Assembly: GCA_036510065.1 (NCBI GenBank)
Contig: DATCEO010000146.1
Coordinates: 22,093-86,092 of the forward strand
Length of the DNA: 64,000 bases
Origin: DASUBV01 sp036510065
GTDB lineage: Bacteria; Actinomycetota; Actinomycetes; Streptosporangiales; Streptosporangiaceae
Direction of reading: 5' to 3'
Part shown: in pieces, positions 39,508 to 47,809 of the stretch
How positions within the stretch are numbered: position 1 is the stretch's first letter
Layout of the letters: every line of letters begins with the position of its first letter
Position numbers and translations under genes: made by a program
Notes under the pieces: model-generated
What the model saw: the letters and a program-made list of their open reading frames with translations, nothing else
Database searches by the model: none
Told to the model about the DNA's origin: nothing

Positions 39508-40474
39508 ACCCGGCTCTCACCACCGACGAGCCTGCCGGCGCGGGCCCACGGGTACCGGGCTCTGCCTCGCTCGGCCGCTGCCTTTCCGCGCCGGGCCGCC
39601 GGACCTGCGCGAGTGCCCCGGGCGTGAGACCCGACAGCTGCGCGCACTCCCGGCTCAGATGGGACTGGTCGGCGTACCCGGCCGCGATAGCGGCGGCGGC
39701 CAGGCCGCCGGCGGGCGGTCCGGCGTCAATGGCCGAGACGAACCGCCTGAACCTCAGGATCCGCTGCAGCGTGCGCGGACCATAGCCCACGCCAGCCTGG
39801 CACCGGCGGCGGAGCTGCCGCTCGCTCAGGCCCATGCTGTCCGCGACCTCCTGCGCCCCGCTGCCGGGCCGGGACAGCAGCCGTGCCGCATGCGTCGTCG
39901 CGATGTCGGCGGGCCGGTCACGGACGAGCTCAGCGATCAGGGCGGCGAGCGCGGGGAGCACGAGGCGCGGCGGCAAGTCAGGTCGCGGCATCCGAGCCCG
40001 GAGGGCCGGGATCTGCGCGACGTCCACCCGCTGGTTCGCCACCTCAGCCAGCGGCAGCCCGAGTATGCCGCCGCCGGCGCCGGGCCGGAACCGGGCCCCG
40101 ACGAGCACCGATCCGGCGGCCTGCAGCACGGGAGCAGGCCCAGTATCCGGGCCGGCCAGGAACGCCGCCTCGCCGCGGGACCAGATGAGGTCCGTGCAGG
40201 CGTCGGGAAGCACCAGCGTCCGCTCGCAGCGCGCCGGCGACGTCACGCCTACCCAGAAGCAGGAGAGCGCACTACGCAGCCAGGCGGGCGGCGGGAGCTC
40301 GCGGTAGCCAGGCGTCCAGTCCACCGGCCCAGTTTCGCACGCCAGCTCCGAACGGCCCAGCTCCGAACGGCCCAGCTCCGCCAGCCGGCTGCCGGGCGGC
40401 CGGATCGCCAGGCAGCCGCTGCCGAAATCGTGGATGTCCCGTTGGTAACCACGGGGGGGTAGGCCCCGGGACAT
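39470..40474 (-). CDS. AraC-family transcriptional regulator
   Basis: A 334-residue protein with an N-terminal DUF6597-like ligand domain (YRELPPPAWLRSALSCFWVG, LPDACTDLIW) and a C-terminal AraC helix-turn-helix (MGLSERQLRRRCQ, AGYADQSHLSRECAQLSGLTP). The first about 50 residues contain ELGRS pentapeptides and are not part of the family core; GTG near 40319 (VDWTPGYRE) is an alternative start. Target unknown. It is inserted between truA and the rplM transcript. Confidence 0.8.
   Translation of the reverse strand: MSRGLPPRGYQRDIHDFGSGCLAIRPPGSRLAELGRSELGRSELACETGPVDWTPGYRELPPPAWLRSALSCFWVGVTSPARCERTLVLPDACTDLIWSRGEAAFLAGPDTGPAPVLQAAGSVLVGARFRPGAGGGILGLPLAEVANQRVDVAQIPALRARMPRPDLPPRLVLPALAALIAELVRDRPADIATTHAARLLSRPGSGAQEVADSMGLSERQLRRRCQAGVGYGPRTLQRILRFRRFVSAIDAGPPAGGLAAAAIAAGYADQSHLSRECAQLSGLTPGALAQVRRPGAERQRPSEAEPGTRGPAPAGSSVVRAGSRGFRRPCGSTG
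40344..40373 (-). repeat. 15-bp tandem array, 2 units, in AraC-type gene
   Basis: Two identical units agctccgaacggccc, with a partial third after them, encode ELGRS in the N-terminal extension. Confidence 0.8.
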
Positions 40475-40493
40475 CCACGTCGAGGAACTGGGG

Positions 40494-41447
40494 TCAGGCG
40501 CCTGGAGGCGGCGGGGAGGCTGGCTGGCGGACGTGGCGCGTGGCCCCGGCGCGGGCGGCCAGCTCAGCCGGGTCGGGATAGCCGACTTCCTCCAGGCAGA
40601 GTGGATGCGGCGGCGCGACGCGGACCGCCGGATCGCGAACCCGCGCGGCGAGCACCTCGGCCAGCCAGCCGGGGGGCCGGCGGCCTTCTCCCACGGCGAG
40701 CATGGCCCCCGCCAGGGCGCGGACCATGTTGTGGCAGAAGGCGTCGGCCACCACCGTAGCCACGGCCACGCCAGGCTCCGTCCGCTGCCAGTGCAGCCCG
40801 AGCAGGGCCCGGATCGTCGTGCCGCCTTCCCGGCGGCGGCAGAACGCGGCGAAGTCGTGCTCCCCCAGGCACCCGAGCGCCGCCTCGTTCATCAGGTCAA
40901 GGTCCAGGGGGCGCGGCTGCCACAGGGTGTCGTGGCGACGCAGCGGATCCATGGCGGCCAGGTCATCGCACACGCGGTAGGAGTATCGCCGCCAGAGCGC
41001 CGAGAAGCGGGCGTCGAAGCCGGCCGGGGCAACGGCGATGGCCCGCACCCGCACGTCGGGCGGCAGCAGGCCGCTCAGCCTGCGCAGCGCCGGGCCAGCC
41101 GCTGGTGCCCAGGAGGTCGCCGGGACGTCCGCATGCGCGACCTGGCCGCGGGCGTGCACGCCCGCGTCCGTGCGCCCAGCTACGGTCAGCACTGGCACGG
41201 TCGGCGCGGGCACGGTCGGCGCGGGCACGGCACCCAAGGCCAGCAGCCGCCCGAGGGCCTCTTGCACCGTCTGCTGGACGGTGCGCTGGCCCGGCTGGCT
41301 GGCCCAGCCATGAAAGGCCGAGCCGTCGTAGGCCAGATCAAGACGAAGCCGGACGAGATCCTCCTCGGCAGGCCCGGCTGGGTCAGCCGACGGGGTCTCG
41401 CCCGGCGTCGTCGTGAGGTTCTTACTCGGTCGCGGTCTCGTCAGCAC
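40494..41447 (-). CDS. truA: tRNA pseudouridine(38-40) synthase
   Basis: A 317-residue enzyme that modifies U38-U40 of tRNA anticodon stems. The catalytic Asp is in AGRTDAGVHARGQVAH. Other motifs are LAYDGSAFHGWASQPGQRTVQ and FCHNMVRALAGAML. GTG 41447 is chosen for its CGGAG ribosome-binding site; it lies 26 bp inside rplQ. An insertion of PAPTV units sits just before the strand that carries the catalytic Asp. Last gene of the alpha operon. Confidence 0.93.
   Translation of the reverse strand: MLTRPRPSKNLTTTPGETPSADPAGPAEEDLVRLRLDLAYDGSAFHGWASQPGQRTVQQTVQEALGRLLALGAVPAPTVPAPTVPVLTVAGRTDAGVHARGQVAHADVPATSWAPAAGPALRRLSGLLPPDVRVRAIAVAPAGFDARFSALWRRYSYRVCDDLAAMDPLRRHDTLWQPRPLDLDLMNEAALGCLGEHDFAAFCRRREGGTTIRALLGLHWQRTEPGVAVATVVADAFCHNMVRALAGAMLAVGEGRRPPGWLAEVLAARVRDPAVRVAPPHPLCLEEVGYPDPAELAARAGATRHVRQPASPPPPGA
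41196..41230 (-). repeat. 15-bp tandem array, 2.3 units, inside truA
   Basis: Units cacggtcggcgcggg encode PAPTV twice in an internal loop of TruA, directly upstream of the catalytic TVAGRTDAG segment. Confidence 0.85.
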
Positions 41448-42075
41448 TCTGCTCCGCGGCCGGAGCATCGGCCGGCGAGGCATCCGCTTCGGTCGCGGCC
41501 TCCGCGGAAGCCGGAGCCTGCACCTGCGTCTCCGCAGCAGCCGGCGTCTCGGTCTCGGCCGCCGCAGTCTCCGCCGGGGCCTCAGCCTCGGTAGTGGCGG
41601 TGCCCGAGTCCGTAGCCGCCCCGCCCGAGCTGGCCGCCCTGGTCCGGCCGGTCCGGCCCGGGCCCGTCGCGGTCGCCGGGGTGCGGCGAGCGCGGCGGCG
41701 GCGCGGCTTGGCGTCAGGCTCCTCGCGGATCAGCTCGATCACGGCCAGCGCGGCGTTGTCGCCCTTGCGCGCGCCCACCTTCGTGATCCGCGTGTACCCG
41801 CCCTCGCGGGTGGCGAAGCTCGGCCCGATGTCGGCAAAGAGCGTGTGAACCACGCTCTTATCCGTCACGACCGACAGCACCTGGCGCCTGGAGTGCAGGT
41901 CGCCCCGCTTGGCGAAGGTGATCAGCCGCTCGGCATACGGCCGCAGCCTGCGCGCCCTCGCCTCGGTCGTGGTGATCTTGCCGTGCTCGAAGAGCGCGGT
42001 GGCAAGATTCGCCAGCATGTGCCGCTGATGGGCCGAGCTGCCGCCGAGTCGCGCGCCTTTGGTGGGCGTGGGCAT
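41422..42075 (-). CDS. rplQ: Ribosomal protein L17
   Basis: A 217-residue protein. The normal L17 core (MPTPTKGARLGGSSAHQRHMLANLA to about residue 120) is followed by an Ala/Glu/Thr-rich acidic tail of some 90 residues. Cotranscribed with rpoA and overlapped by truA. Confidence 0.96.
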   Translation of the reverse strand: MPTPTKGARLGGSSAHQRHMLANLATALFEHGKITTTEARARRLRPYAERLITFAKRGDLHSRRQVLSVVTDKSVVHTLFADIGPSFATREGGYTRITKVGARKGDNAALAVIELIREEPDAKPRRRRARRTPATATGPGRTGRTRAASSGGAATDSGTATTEAEAPAETAAAETETPAAAETQVQAPASAEAATEADASPADAPAAEQSADETATE

Positions 42076-42118
42076 CGAAGAGTTCTCCTCGGATTACTAC
42101 CGCGGGCCATCTGACCCG

Positions 42119-43135
42119 TCAGTATTGCTCGGTTTCGACATAAGTGTCGTCGTCGTCGGCCTCGTAGCTGTCCGCGGCCGTACCTGGGTCGAACCCGGGC
42201 GGGGAGTCCTTGAGCGCCAGGCCCATCTCGATCAGCTTCTGCTTGACTTCCTCGATCGACTTGGCGCCGAAGTTGCGGATGTCCAGCAGGTCCTGCTCGC
42301 TGCGGGCGACCAGCTCGCCCACGCTGTGGATGCCCTCGCGCTTGAGGCAGTTGTAGGAGCGGACCGTCAGGTTCAGCTCCTCGATGGCCAGGGCCAGGTC
42401 GGCGGCCAGCGCTGCGTCCGTCGGGGACGGCCCGATGTCGATGCCCTCGGCGTCGACGTTCAGCTCCCGGGCCAGCCCGAACAGCTCGACCAGGGTCTTG
42501 CCGGCGCTCGCCACGGCGTCCCGCGGCCGCATCGACGGCTTGGTCTCGACGTCCAGGATGAGCCGGTCAAAGTCGGTCCGCTGCTCGACCCGCGTGGCCT
42601 CGACCTTGTAGGTGACCCGCAGGACCGGCGAGTAGATGGAGTCGATCGGCACCCGGCCGATCTCCTGGCCCGGCTGCTTGTTCTGGGCGGCGGAGACATA
42701 GCCGCGACCGCGCTCGACGGTCAGCTCCATCTCCAGCTTGCCCTTGCCGTTCAGGGTGGCGATGTGCAGGTCGGGGTTGTGGACCTCCAGGCCGGCCGGC
42801 GGCGCGATGTCCGCCGCGGTGACGGGGCCCGGGCCCTGCTTGCGCAGGTACATGTGCATGGGCTCGTCGTGCTCCGACGAGACCACCAGCTCCTTGAGGT
42901 TCAGGATGATGTCGGTCACGTCCTCGGTGACCCCTGGCACGGTGGAGAACTCGTGCAGCACTCCCTCGATCCTGATGCTCGTCACGGCGGCACCGGGGAT
43001 CGACGACAGGAGGGTGCGGCGCAGCGAGTTGCCGATCGTGTAGCCGAAGCCCGGCTCGAGCGGCTCGACAATGAACCGCGACCGGAATTCGCTGACCTGC
43101 TCCTCGGTAAGGCTGGGACGCTGGGCAATGAGCAT
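42119..43135 (-). CDS. rpoA: RNA polymerase alpha subunit
   Basis: A 338-residue subunit: N-terminal dimerisation domain (FVVEPLEPGFGYTIGNSLRR-like start, residues 1-230), flexible linker, and C-terminal domain (YNCLKREGIHSVGELVARS, about 255-315) that contacts UP elements and activators. Standard position between rpsD and rplQ. Confidence 0.98.
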   Translation of the reverse strand: MLIAQRPSLTEEQVSEFRSRFIVEPLEPGFGYTIGNSLRRTLLSSIPGAAVTSIRIEGVLHEFSTVPGVTEDVTDIILNLKELVVSSEHDEPMHMYLRKQGPGPVTAADIAPPAGLEVHNPDLHIATLNGKGKLEMELTVERGRGYVSAAQNKQPGQEIGRVPIDSIYSPVLRVTYKVEATRVEQRTDFDRLILDVETKPSMRPRDAVASAGKTLVELFGLARELNVDAEGIDIGPSPTDAALAADLALAIEELNLTVRSYNCLKREGIHSVGELVARSEQDLLDIRNFGAKSIEEVKQKLIEMGLALKDSPPGFDPGTAADSYEADDDDTYVETEQY

Positions 43136-43181
43136 TGCTTGTTCCTTTCCGCGCTACCCGCTATATGACAGCGCGACCTCT

Positions 43182-43234
43182 GGCCGGCGGCAGCCGCCGG
43201 CCGGTGCGGGCCGGCCTGGCGGCAGCCGGCCCGC
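43182..43234 (-). other. Two adjacent strong hairpins between rpsD and rpoA
   Basis: First: GGCCGGCGGC / GCCGCCGGCC with a 1-nt centre (43182-43202). Second: GCGGGCCGGC / GCCGGCCCGC with a 9-nt loop (43206-43234). They begin 10 nt after the rpsD stop. No U-tract. They may lower read-through or protect mRNA ends, and S4 autoregulation is a possible context. Confidence 0.6.
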
Positions 43235-43243
43235 GACCTTGCG

Positions 43244-43870
43244 TTACTTCGAGTAGTACTCGACGATGAGCTGTTCCTGGACCAGGGTGTCGATCTGGGC
43301 CCGAACCGGGAGCTGATGCACCAGCACGCGCATCTTGTCGGGAATGACCTCAATCCAGGCCGGCGTAGTGCGGTCCCCGGCCTCGGCCCTGGCCACGATG
43401 AACGGGGTCATCTCGCGCGACTTCTCGCGGACCTCGACGATGTCGCTGTCACTGACCCGGTAGGACGGGATGTCCACCTTCTTGCCGTTCACCATGACAT
43501 GCCCGTGACTGACGAGCTGGCGCGCCATGTCCCGGCTCTTGGCGAAGCCGGCGCGGTAGACGACGTTGTCGAGGCGGCTCTCGAGAATCTGCAGCAGCAC
43601 CTCACCCGTCTTGCCACGCTTGCGGGCGGCTTCCTCGTAGTAGTTGTGGAACTGCTTCTCCAGGACGCCGTAGATCCGGCGGGCCTTCTGCTTCTCCCGG
43701 ACCTGGAGCAGGTATTCGCTCTCCTTGGGCCGGTTACGCCCGTGCTCGCCCGGCGGGTACGGCCGGATCTCAATGGGGCACTTGGGCGAGTCGCACTTGG
43801 CGCCCTTCAGGAACAGCTTGGTCTTCTCGCGGCGGCAGCGCTTGCAGTCCGCGCCCGTGTATCGAGCCAT
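43244..43870 (-). CDS. rpsD: Ribosomal protein S4 (zinc-binding form)
   Basis: A 208-residue primary 16S-binding protein. Four N-terminal Cys (CKRC and CDSPKC) indicate the zinc-containing form. The S4 RNA-binding domain (SRLDNVVYRAGFAKSRDMARQ) follows. S4 often represses its own operon. Confidence 0.97.
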   Translation of the reverse strand: MARYTGADCKRCRREKTKLFLKGAKCDSPKCPIEIRPYPPGEHGRNRPKESEYLLQVREKQKARRIYGVLEKQFHNYYEEAARKRGKTGEVLLQILESRLDNVVYRAGFAKSRDMARQLVSHGHVMVNGKKVDIPSYRVSDSDIVEVREKSREMTPFIVARAEAGDRTTPAWIEVIPDKMRVLVHQLPVRAQIDTLVQEQLIVEYYSK

Positions 43871-43884
43871 GTTGTGCTTACTCC

Positions 43885-44286
43885 TCAGACCCGGCGCCGC
43901 TTAGGCGGGCGGCAGCCATTATGCGGAACCGGGGTGACGTCCTGGATCGAGCCGACCTCCAGGCCGGTGGCCTGCAGCGACCGGATCGCAGTCTCCCTGC
44001 CGGAGCCCGGGCCCTTAACGAAAACGTCGACCTTGCGCATGCCGTGCTCCATGGCACGCCGGGCGGCGGCCTCAGCGGCCATCTGCGCGGCGAACGGCGT
44101 GGACTTGCGCGAGCCCTTAAAGCCGACCTGGCCAGAGGACGCCCATGAGATGACGCTGCCACCGGGGTCGGTAATGGAGACGATGGTGTTGTTGAACGTG
44201 CTCTTGATGTGGGCGTGTCCGTGCGCGATGTTCTTGCGTTCCTTGCGGCGCACCTTCTTGGCGCCGGTACGACTTTTGGGAGGCAT
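43885..44286 (-). CDS. rpsK: Ribosomal protein S11
   Basis: A 133-residue platform protein with STFNNTIVSITD and the C-terminal DVTPVPHNGCRPPKRRRV. ATG 44286 has GAGGAG 4 nt upstream; the open frame extends four codons further but without a ribosome-binding site. Confidence 0.97.
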   Translation of the reverse strand: MPPKSRTGAKKVRRKERKNIAHGHAHIKSTFNNTIVSITDPGGSVISWASSGQVGFKGSRKSTPFAAQMAAEAAARRAMEHGMRKVDVFVKGPGSGRETAIRSLQATGLEVGSIQDVTPVPHNGCRPPKRRRV

Positions 44287-44364
44287 TCTGCTCCTCAACT
44301 CCGGAGGTCATCGGTCCGCGGAAAATGCCGGGCCAGCTCCGCGGGAGCAGGCTCGGCACTGGGA

Positions 44365-44745
44365 CTACTTCTTGCCGACCTTCTTCTTGCCGGCCACTGT
44401 CTTCTTCTTGCCCTTCCTGGTACGGGCATTAGTCTGCGTGCGCTGACCGTGGACGGGCAGTCCCCGGCGGTGCCGGATGCCCTGATAGCAGCCGATCTCG
44501 ACCTTGCGGCGGATATCGGCCTGCACCTCACGGCGCAGGTCACCCTCGACCCGGTAGTTGGCCTCGATCCAGTCCCTGAGGCGGACCAGGTCATCCTCGC
44601 CGAGCTGGTGGACCCTGGTGTCCCCGCTGACGCCGGTCTCTTTGAGGGTCTCAAACGCGCGGGTACGGCCGATGCCGTAGATGTAGGTCAGGGCGACCTC
44701 AAGCCGCTTTTCATTCGGCAGGTCGACCCCTACGAGACGTGCCAT
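44365..44745 (-). CDS. rpsM: Ribosomal protein S13
   Basis: A 126-residue head protein with MARLVGVDLPNEKRLEVAL, the helix-hairpin-helix TYIYGIGRTRA and the basic tail contacting tRNA (RGLPVHGQRTQTNART). GGAGAG precedes ATG 44745. Confidence 0.97.
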   Translation of the reverse strand: MARLVGVDLPNEKRLEVALTYIYGIGRTRAFETLKETGVSGDTRVHQLGEDDLVRLRDWIEANYRVEGDLRREVQADIRRKVEIGCYQGIRHRRGLPVHGQRTQTNARTRKGKKKTVAGKKKVGKK

Positions 44746-44917
44746 CGCGGGCAGCTCTCCTTTGCTGTCGGAGGTCCTGCGCGCCGCCTCCGCGTCCCTG
44801 CCCAGGACCCGGCCCCGGCCTCCTCCGGGGGTGTCCGCTGCCGTCATGGACGGCAGCGGATTGCGGTGCGTGTCTAGTTGTGCTTACTGCTTACTGCAGA
44901 GTGCGGGCCTTGTCCGC

Positions 44918-45031
44918 TTAGCCCTGACGCTGCTTGTGGCGGGGGTCAGAGCAGATGACCATGACCCGGCCATGCCTGCGAATGATCCGGCACTTGCTGC
45001 AGATCTTCTTCACACTCGGCTTGACCTTCAC
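44918..45031 (-). CDS. rpmJ: Ribosomal protein L36
   Basis: A 37-residue protein starting VKVKPSVKKICSKCRIIRRH and ending DPRHKQRQG. It is the zinc-binding form: Cys11, Cys14, Cys27 and His32 form the ribbon. GTG start with GAGGAG 6-7 nt upstream. It sits between infA and rpsM as in other actinobacteria. Confidence 0.96.
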   Translation of the reverse strand: MKVKPSVKKICSKCRIIRRHGRVMVICSDPRHKQRQG

Positions 45032-45088
45032 TGTGGGTCTCCTCAGGCGCTCGGGGCCGGGCTAGCCGGCCCGTGCACCGTCAGCTCG

Positions 45089-45310
45089 TTACTTGTACCG
45101 GTAGACGATCCGCCCACGACTGAGGTCGTAGGGGCTGAGCTCGACGACGACCCGGTCATCGGGCAGGATCCGGATGTAGTGCATCCGCATCTTGCCGCTG
45201 ATGTGGGCCAGGACCTTGTGCCCGTTGTCCAGCTCCACTCGGAAGAAAGCGTTCGGGAGCGACTCCACGACCGTTCCCTCTATTTCGATGGCGCCGTCTT
45301 TCTTGGGCAT
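45089..45310 (-). CDS. infA: Translation initiation factor IF-1
   Basis: A 73-residue OB-fold protein (MPKKDGAIEIEGTVVESLPN to GRIVYRYK) that binds the 30S A site. Standard length. First gene of the alpha segment, preceded by a 347-bp gap with a candidate promoter. Confidence 0.97.
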   Translation of the reverse strand: MPKKDGAIEIEGTVVESLPNAFFRVELDNGHKVLAHISGKMRMHYIRILPDDRVVVELSPYDLSRGRIVYRYK

Positions 45311-45567
45311 ATCCTCCGCGCTTCGCTGCTCGTGGCTAGCCTGCCGGTTCTCGCGTGCTAGCTGGTGCTGTTGGCTGGGCTGTTTGCAATGGGCCGTGCC
45401 GCCCCCGGTTGTTTCCGGTCGCGCTGCGGCAAGCCCCCTGCGGTCATCGGTGGCTTTCCCGTGCTCCGGCTCGTGCTCGCGCACGCGGCTCGGAATCGGG
45501 TGACCCGTGCTGTAAGGCGACTACCGCATGCGGAGTCACGTCACCAGCAGTTCATGGGCCAGGGGTG

Positions 45568-45597
45568 AGTCTACGTCAGTCCGCCGGGCATTGCGAA
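45568..45597 (-). promoter_or_regulatory. Candidate promoter for infA-alpha operon
   Basis: On the minus strand: TTCGCA, 18-bp spacer, TAGACT. The -10 is good for an actinomycete housekeeping promoter; the -35 is weak. The rest of the gap 45311-45657 shows no gene. The predicted leader is about 250 nt. Confidence 0.45.
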
Positions 45598-45657
45598 CCG
45601 GGCCTGGTTTCCCGCTTCGCTCCCGTGCTAACCGGCGGCGGGGTGGGAAAATTCCCG

Positions 45658-46152
45658 TTACTCTCCTGGCGTCCCGCGCTGATGATCACCGCCGGGGTGG
45701 CTGCCGGCCACCCAGCGCCCGAACATCAGCGCACCCCAGGGGCCGACGACCCAGGCGAACCACGGATAGCCCATCCCGGACAGGGCCCAGACCACGATCA
45801 GGACGGCGGAGACGCTGAGCCATGACCCCCAGGCGGCCATCCAGGCAGGCGAGAACCGGCCGTGCGGCTGGACCGCGCCGCCCGCCGCGGCCGTCGCCGT
45901 CAGGTGGGACGAGCTGCCGGGCACCGGGCCACGCCGCCTCAGGCCGTGATCGGGCAGGTGATACAGGTCAATGCCGGGCAGGTCGGACAGGAGCTCGTCC
46001 AGGTCGCCGACTGTCTTGGCGGCGAACGCCTGGTCCAGCCGCTCGCTGAACTCCTCGGCGGTCAGCCGGCCGGCCGCATGATGCTCGCGCAGCAGGGATG
46101 CCGTCCGGTCCCGGTCGTCGTCGGAGGCCCGCATCCTCGGGTCAGCCACCAT
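45658..46152 (-). CDS. DUF1707 domain membrane protein
   Basis: A 164-residue protein: N-terminal DUF1707 domain (MRASDDDRDRTASLLREHHAAGRLTAEEF split around residues 7-35, then LDQAFAAKTVGDLDELLSDLP) and two membrane helices (about 105-145). GGGAGGA precedes ATG 46152, which overlaps the map stop. The domain is common in actinobacteria and its role is unknown. It interrupts the usual map-infA junction. Confidence 0.85.
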   Translation of the reverse strand: MVADPRMRASDDDRDRTASLLREHHAAGRLTAEEFSERLDQAFAAKTVGDLDELLSDLPGIDLYHLPDHGLRRRGPVPGSSSHLTATAAAGGAVQPHGRFSPAWMAAWGSWLSVSAVLIVVWALSGMGYPWFAWVVGPWGALMFGRWVAGSHPGGDHQRGTPGE

Positions 46153-47048
46153 CAGGATCCTCCCGCGCTGCCCCGTGCCCCGGCCGCCGCCGGCCGCGCC
46201 GAGGGCGGCTCGACCTGGGGAAGGCCGGCCTGAGGAAGGCCGGCCCGGCCGGCGGCCAGGCGGCTGGCTCCCCCGTCGGCCGCGGTCAGGACCCACGGGC
46301 CGTCCGCCGTGATGGCCACCGTGTGCTCGAAGTGGGCGGCCCAGGAACCGTCCTGCGTCACCACGGTCCAGTCGTCATCCAGCAGCCGCGTCTCCGGGTC
46401 CCCGAGCACCAGCATCGGCTCCACGGCCAGGGCCATCCCCTCGGTGAGAACCGGCCCGCGGCCTGGCCGGCCGTAGTTGGGCACGGACGGATCCATGTGC
46501 ATCTGGGTGCCGATCCCGTGGCCGGTGTACTCCTCGACGATCCCGTACGGGCCGGCGGAGCGCGCGGACGCCTCCACCGCGGCGCTGATGTCAGTAAGCC
46601 GGGCGCCCGGCACAGCCCGCGCCAGGCCGGCCCACAGGGACTGCTCGCAGGCGTCCAGGAGGCCAGCCAGCTCGGCGCCGACCGGACCGACGCTCATCGT
46701 CATGGCCGCGTCGCCATGCCAGCCGGCCACGATGGCCCCGCAGTCGACCGAGATCAGGTCGCCGGCGGACAGGCGCGTGTCCGGGCTCGGGATGCCGTGC
46801 ACGACCTGGTCGTTCACGGAAGTGCACAGCGTCGCCGGGAACCCGTGGTAGCCCTTGAACGAGGGCACGGCGCCGGCGCCGCGGATTTCCCGCTCCGCGA
46901 TCGCGTCCAGTTCCGCGGTGCTGATCCCTGGCTCCACGGCGGCGGCCGCGGCGCGCAGCGCGGCTGCCACGACCAGGCCCGCTTCCCGCATGACGGCAAG
47001 CTGCGCGGGCGTCTTGACCTCGATCGCCAGTTCCCGCCTGCGCCGCAT
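46152..47048 (-). CDS. map: Type I methionine aminopeptidase
   Basis: A 298-residue enzyme that removes initiator Met. The five metal ligands are visible in VDCGAI, WHGDAAMT, GHGIG, VEPM and FEHT. ATG 47048 has GGGAGG upstream. A C-terminal extension of about 45 residues, including two GLPQA-like units, goes beyond the normal fold. Confidence 0.94.
   Translation of the reverse strand: MRRRRELAIEVKTPAQLAVMREAGLVVAAALRAAAAAVEPGISTAELDAIAEREIRGAGAVPSFKGYHGFPATLCTSVNDQVVHGIPSPDTRLSAGDLISVDCGAIVAGWHGDAAMTMSVGPVGAELAGLLDACEQSLWAGLARAVPGARLTDISAAVEASARSAGPYGIVEEYTGHGIGTQMHMDPSVPNYGRPGRGPVLTEGMALAVEPMLVLGDPETRLLDDDWTVVTQDGSWAAHFEHTVAITADGPWVLTAADGGASRLAAGRAGLPQAGLPQVEPPSARPAAAGARGSAGGS
46219..46248 (-). 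repeat. 15-bp tandem array, 2 units, in map
   Basis: ggaaggccggcctga followed by ggaaggccggcccgg encodes a repeated AGLPQ in the C-terminal extension. Confidence 0.75.
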
Positions 47049-47155
47049 CCCGCCTCCCGCCGCTTGCAGCCCGCCACCGTACTGCCACCGCATACCGCCG
47101 CCCATCAGCTTCGCGCGGCTCCTCCCTAACCTACCCGCATGCGGCGGGAGCCAGT

Positions 47156-47809
47156 TCAGCGGACAAACCGCCGCAGCGCGCTCATGGACCGGTCGGTGAT
47201 CTCCTCCACCGGGCCGGTCGCGTCAATGCCCAGCAGCGTTCCCTCGTCGGCGTAGAAGGAGATCAGCGGCCTGGTCTGCTGCTGGTAGACCTCCAGCCGG
47301 TGCCGGATGGTCTCTTCCTGGTCATCATCGCGCTGGAACAGCTCGCCGCGGCAGTCATCGCACTGGCCGGCCCGGGCGGGCGGGTCGAAGACCACATGCC
47401 AGATCCGGCCGCACTTGCGGCAGGTCCGGCGGCCGGACAGGCGGCGGACGACCTCGTCATCGTCGACGACCAGCTCCAGCACGATGTCCAGCCGCGCATC
47501 CCACTCAGAGAGCATCTTCTTGAGCGTCTCGGCCTGCGGGACGTTGCGCGGGAAGCCATCGAGCAGGAAGCCGACCTGCGCGTCATCCTCCTGCAGCCGC
47601 GAGCTCACCATGGCGATCGTGACCTCGTCCGGGACCAGGTCCCCGCGGTCCATGAACGCCTTGGCCTGGCGGCCGAGCTCCGTGCCCGTGCTGACGTTGT
47701 AGCGGAAGATGTCACCTGTCGAGATTTTCGGGATCGACAGGTTCGAGGAGATGAACTGGGCCTGTGTCCCCTTGCCCGCACCGGGGGGCCCGACGAGGAC
47801 GAGGCGCAC
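47156..47809 (-). CDS. adk: Adenylate kinase
   Basis: A 217-residue enzyme: P-loop GPPGAGKGTQA, FLLDGFPRN, and a zinc-type lid with four Cys (CRKC and CDDC). It interconverts AMP, ADP and ATP. The GTG start overlaps the secY stop (TAGTG). Standard secY-adk-map order. Confidence 0.96.
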   Translation of the reverse strand: MRLVLVGPPGAGKGTQAQFISSNLSIPKISTGDIFRYNVSTGTELGRQAKAFMDRGDLVPDEVTIAMVSSRLQEDDAQVGFLLDGFPRNVPQAETLKKMLSEWDARLDIVLELVVDDDEVVRRLSGRRTCRKCGRIWHVVFDPPARAGQCDDCRGELFQRDDDQEETIRHRLEVYQQQTRPLISFYADEGTLLGIDATGPVEEITDRSMSALRRFVR

